Shown one piece after another: positions 61,441-64,000 of a DNA stretch of 64,000 nucleotides; the stretch's first letter is position 1, and each line of letters opens with the position of its first letter. This DNA is from Hugenholtzia roseola DSM 9546. GTDB lineage: Bacteria > Bacteroidota > Bacteroidia > Cytophagales > Bernardetiaceae. The notes beneath the pieces were generated by a model, which was given only the letters and a program-made list of their open reading frames with translations, did not search any database and was not told where the DNA came from. The stretch spans positions 156,660 to 220,659 of the forward strand of contig NZ_KE383879.1 in assembly GCF_000422585.1 (NCBI RefSeq), read 5' to 3'. The translations under genes and the position numbers were made by a program.

Positions 61441-62715
61441 ATGAACAGAATCCCGATGCATTGGCAAATTATTATAGGCATGGTCTTGGGCGTGATTGTA
61501 GGTTTATCTTTGAGTTATGCAAGCCTTAGTGCTTGGGCTTTGGATTGGATAAAACCTTTCGGTACGGTCTTTATCAATTTGCTCAAAGTGGTCGCCGTTC
61601 CGCTGGTCTTTATCTCTTTGGTACAAGGTATTAGCAGCCTTAGCGACATTGCCAAACTCTCCTCTATGGGACTCAAAACCTTGGGGCTTTATATTGCCAC
61701 GACAGTTATCGCCATTTCGATAGGGCTTGTCTTGGCAAATGTCTTTCAACCAGGAAAGGCTTTTCCCGAAGAAAGACGCGCCCAATTTGCCGCCCAATTT
61801 GCACAAGAAACCGCCAAACGCCAAGATGCCGCTAAGGAAACACAGAAAAGTAGCCCCTTGCAGCCTTTGGTAGATATCGTACCTGAAAATATCATCAAGG
61901 CGGCGACAGAAAATAGGAACATGTTGCAAGTCATCTTTTTTGCCGCTCTTTTTGGCGTTGCGCTCCTGATGATTGACAGCCAAAAGGCAGCCCCTGTGAA
62001 AGCCCTTTTTGATGCCCTCAATGATGTGGTGATAAAAATGGTGGAAGTCATTATGCGCGGTGCGCCTTATGGGGTTTTTGCGCTGATGGCGTATCTGATT
62101 GTAGATTTTGCAGGGGACGAGCCGCAAAAAGCCGTAGAGATTATGAAGGGTGTAGGCACGTATGCCTTAGTGGTAGTGGGCGGCTTGCTGATGATGGTCG
62201 TGATAGTGTATCCGCTGATGGTTTTCTTTTTAGCAGGCAAATCGCCTATGATATTGCTCAAAGGCATTTTGCCTGCCCAGATGTTGGCATTTTCTACCAG
62301 TTCGAGTGCTGCTACGCTGCCCGTAACGATGGAGTGTGTGCATAAGAATTTAGGCGTTTCAAAAGAAGTGAGCAGTTTTGTCCTGCCTATGGGTGCAACC
62401 ATCAACATGGACGGCACAAGTTTGTATCAGGGCGTAGCCGCCATTTTTATTGCACAGGTCTATAACATGGATTTGAGCCTTGCCCAGCAGTTGAGCATCT
62501 TACTCACAGCCACACTTGCTTCGGTAGGGGCGGCGGCAGTACCGGGGGCAGGAATTTTAATGCTTATCGTCGTTTTAGAGCAGGCAGGGATTCCCTCCGA
62601 AGGGATTTATCTTATCTTTGCCATAGATAGGATTTTGGATATGTGCCGTACCGTTGTCAATGTAACAGGTGATGCCAGCGTGTCGGTAGTGATTCAGAAA
62701 ACAGAAGAGGGCTAA
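61441..62715 (+). CDS. gltP-like: Dicarboxylate/amino acid:cation symporter (DAACS family)
   Basis: Sodium- or proton-coupled importer of glutamate, aspartate or C4-dicarboxylates, GltPh/GltP-like. From ATG 61441 the product is 424 residues with about eight helices and two re-entrant hairpins. Family motifs: LLKVVAVPLVFISLVQGISSLSD (near HP1), FSTSSSAATLPVTMECVHKNLGVSKEVSSFVLPMGATINMDGTSLYQGVAAIFIAQ (HP1 serine-rich tip and TM7 NMDGT), and GAAAVPGAGILMLIVVLEQAGIP (HP2). The Asp and Arg in AIDRILDMCRTVVNVTGD (TM8) set substrate choice. It opens an intergenic gap of 77 bp before a PfkB kinase. Confidence 0.93.
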   Translation: MNRIPMHWQIIIGMVLGVIVGLSLSYASLSAWALDWIKPFGTVFINLLKVVAVPLVFISLVQGISSLSDIAKLSSMGLKTLGLYIATTVIAISIGLVLANVFQPGKAFPEERRAQFAAQFAQETAKRQDAAKETQKSSPLQPLVDIVPENIIKAATENRNMLQVIFFAALFGVALLMIDSQKAAPVKALFDALNDVVIKMVEVIMRGAPYGVFALMAYLIVDFAGDEPQKAVEIMKGVGTYALVVVGGLLMMVVIVYPLMVFFLAGKSPMILLKGILPAQMLAFSTSSSAATLPVTMECVHKNLGVSKEVSSFVLPMGATINMDGTSLYQGVAAIFIAQVYNMDLSLAQQLSILLTATLASVGAAAVPGAGILMLIVVLEQAGIPSEGIYLIFAIDRILDMCRTVVNVTGDASVSVVIQKTEEG

Positions 62716-62792
62716 GACGAGTAAAATGTCGCTAAAATGTCGATAGAATTTTGTAATTTCGCGATTTAAAAACTATTCACCAATCCATCTCT

Positions 62793-63704
62793 ATGAGTTT
62801 ATTAGTAGTAGGGTCGGTAGCCTTTGATGCTATCGAAACACCTTTCGGCAGTACCGACAAAATCATTGGGGGCGCAGCTACTTTCATCAGCCTTTCGGCT
62901 TCCTACTTTGTCAAGCCCATTCAATTAGTGGCAGTAGTAGGTTATGATTTTCCACAAGCCGACATCGAGCTTTTGCGCAAGCATGGCGTAGATACCGAAG
63001 GCTTACAAATCAAGGCGGACGAAAAGTCTTTCTTTTGGAAGGGACGCTACCACAATGATATGAATAGCCGCGATACGCTCATCACAGAGCTAAACGTTTT
63101 GGGTTCTTTCGACCCTATCCTACCCGAATCCTACCAAACCTGCGACTATTTGATGTTGGGAAATTTAGCTCCACAGGTACAAAAGACCGTCATCGAACGG
63201 CTCAAAAAACGTCCCAAACTTATCGTGATGGATACGATGAATTTTTGGATGGATACGGCATTAGACGCGCTCAAAGAAACCTTAGCCTTAGTAGATGTCC
63301 TTTCCATCAACGACGAAGAGGCGCGACAGCTTTCAGGCGAATACTCTTTGGTGAAGGCAGCGCGTAAGATTCAAGCCATGGGACCGCGCTATCTTATCAT
63401 CAAAAAAGGCGAACATGGGGCTTTGCTTTTCGGCGAAGGGCAAATCTTTTTCGCACCCGCCCTGCCTTTGGAAGAGGTATTTGACCCCACAGGTGCAGGC
63501 GATACCTTTGCAGGCGGCTTCATTGGCTATTTGGCACAGCAAGACAAGGTAGATTTTGTTACGATGTCGCAGGCAGTATTGAAAGGTTCGGCAATGGCTT
63601 CTTTTTGTGTAGAAAAATTTGGCACAGAAAGGCTCATCAATCTTTCAGCCCAAGATATTGCGGCTCGCGAAGGGGAGTTTAAAAAATTGGTGCAAGCCTA
63701 CTAA
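62793..63704 (+). CDS. PfkB-family sugar/nucleoside kinase
   Basis: Ribokinase-type kinase, 303 residues. GGAATFISLSASYFVKPIQLVAVVGYDFP is the substrate-binding N-terminus, and the C-terminal signature LEEVFDPTGAGDTFAGGFIGYLA has the catalytic Asp (DPTGAGD) and ATP-phosphate glycine loop. Further elements are VDVLSINDEEARQLSG and LIIKKGEHGALLFG. The shortened lid suggests adenosine, ribose or fructose-like substrates, but this is not decided. It follows the symporter on the same strand; no sugar transporter is next to it. Homologous proteins in Bacteroidetes are often annotated as sugar kinases of unknown specificity. Confidence 0.9.
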   Translation: MSLLVVGSVAFDAIETPFGSTDKIIGGAATFISLSASYFVKPIQLVAVVGYDFPQADIELLRKHGVDTEGLQIKADEKSFFWKGRYHNDMNSRDTLITELNVLGSFDPILPESYQTCDYLMLGNLAPQVQKTVIERLKKRPKLIVMDTMNFWMDTALDALKETLALVDVLSINDEEARQLSGEYSLVKAARKIQAMGPRYLIIKKGEHGALLFGEGQIFFAPALPLEEVFDPTGAGDTFAGGFIGYLAQQDKVDFVTMSQAVLKGSAMASFCVEKFGTERLINLSAQDIAAREGEFKKLVQAY

Positions 63705-64000
63705 AAAAAGCCTCTTTTTAGAGAAGTTGGGCTTCTGAAAAGTCCCCTTTTCTGACCCTATTAGGAACTTATGCGCACTAATAGGGTTTCGAAGCCCTTT
63801 TGTTAGACAACTTGTTTTTATTAGACACCTTGTTTTATTAGACCCTTTGTAGCACCCTTGCCCAAATCTTACAAGCAACTTTGTAAAATGGGAAGAAGGT
63901 CAGAAATGTTCACCTTTGGAGTCAGGCGCAAATTTGTCCCTACTCGGCTTTTTTATTGGGCTTTTGGTCTGATTTCTCGACTTATTTTTTGTGTTTATCA
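63705..64000. other. Terminal intergenic region, with terminator stem
   Basis: Stem CCCTATTAG / CTAATAGGG (63756-63764 and 63778-63786) may end the kinase transcript. Three imperfect copies of an approximately 18-nt unit (TTAGACAnCTTGTTTTTA) follow at 63803-63850. A fragment TTTGTCCCTAC near 63930-63941 resembles the end of the GTAG element but lacks the palindrome. No gene seen. Confidence 0.5.

Noticed and set aside
63930-63941. Possible sixth GTAG element
   Set aside because: Only TTTGTCCCTAC is present; the palindrome's left arm is missing, so it may be chance.

Overview
The window looks like chromosomal DNA of a Bacteroidetes bacterium, probably of the Cytophagales type. The evidence is a SusC/SusD outer-membrane uptake operon, a secreted metalloprotease with a type IX secretion (Por) sorting tail, a FecR anti-sigma protein, Bacteroidetes-type promoters (TTTG, about 19-20 bp, TAnnTTTG) and almost no Shine-Dalgarno sites. 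Species cannot be named from the sequence alone.

Layout. 1-5 kb: an M13 peptidase lipoprotein cut by the window edge, tgt, a small basic protein and a metallophosphoesterase. 4.8-10.7 kb: a susC-susD-lipoprotein operon read leftwards from a clear promoter. 10.9-20.3 kb: two divergent sensor/PPM-phosphatase genes, the right one followed by an M28 membrane peptidase. 20.5-25 kb: a TolC-type protein and a secreted M43 protease. 25-33 kb: repeat-rich intergenic DNA, a peptidoglycan-binding-domain protein, guaB, recR, a tRNA-like RNA gene with its own terminator, an acyl-CoA dehydrogenase and a SulP transporter. 33-40 kb: a TetR regulator with a likely operator in front of an alpha/beta hydrolase, a thioredoxin-fold protein, hldD, a J-domain-like protein and a bifunctional nuclease. 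40-46.4 kb: fabH-efp-accB-accC (start of fatty-acid synthesis), tyrS and kdsC. 46.4-49.5 kb: an Rpn-type nuclease gene whose C-terminal part is duplicated as free-standing small genes, the third copy being split by an AT-rich island. 49.5-64 kb: a hybrid kinase, DUF2452, suhB, a von Willebrand A protein, bcp, fbp, an orphan FecR with a repeat-barrel protein, a dicarboxylate symporter and a PfkB kinase.

Most notable. (1) The Rpn locus matches the recently described gene-within-gene toxin/antitoxin design of Rpn anti-phage proteins: the tail that would be the internal small protein has been duplicated exactly from its ATG, with one extra four-residue repeat in the second copy. (2) Five copies of an interspersed element with a 21-nt GTAG-flanked palindrome, at least two of them with terminal inverted repeats, lie between genes in the same orientation. 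(3) A roughly 123-nt RNA with class II tRNA-like folding and a 50-nt variable arm lies upstream of the acyl-CoA dehydrogenase gene.

Starts were often moved downstream of the longest open frame to a methionine that begins a signal peptide or the conserved domain. Function calls rest on motifs read by eye; no database search was run.
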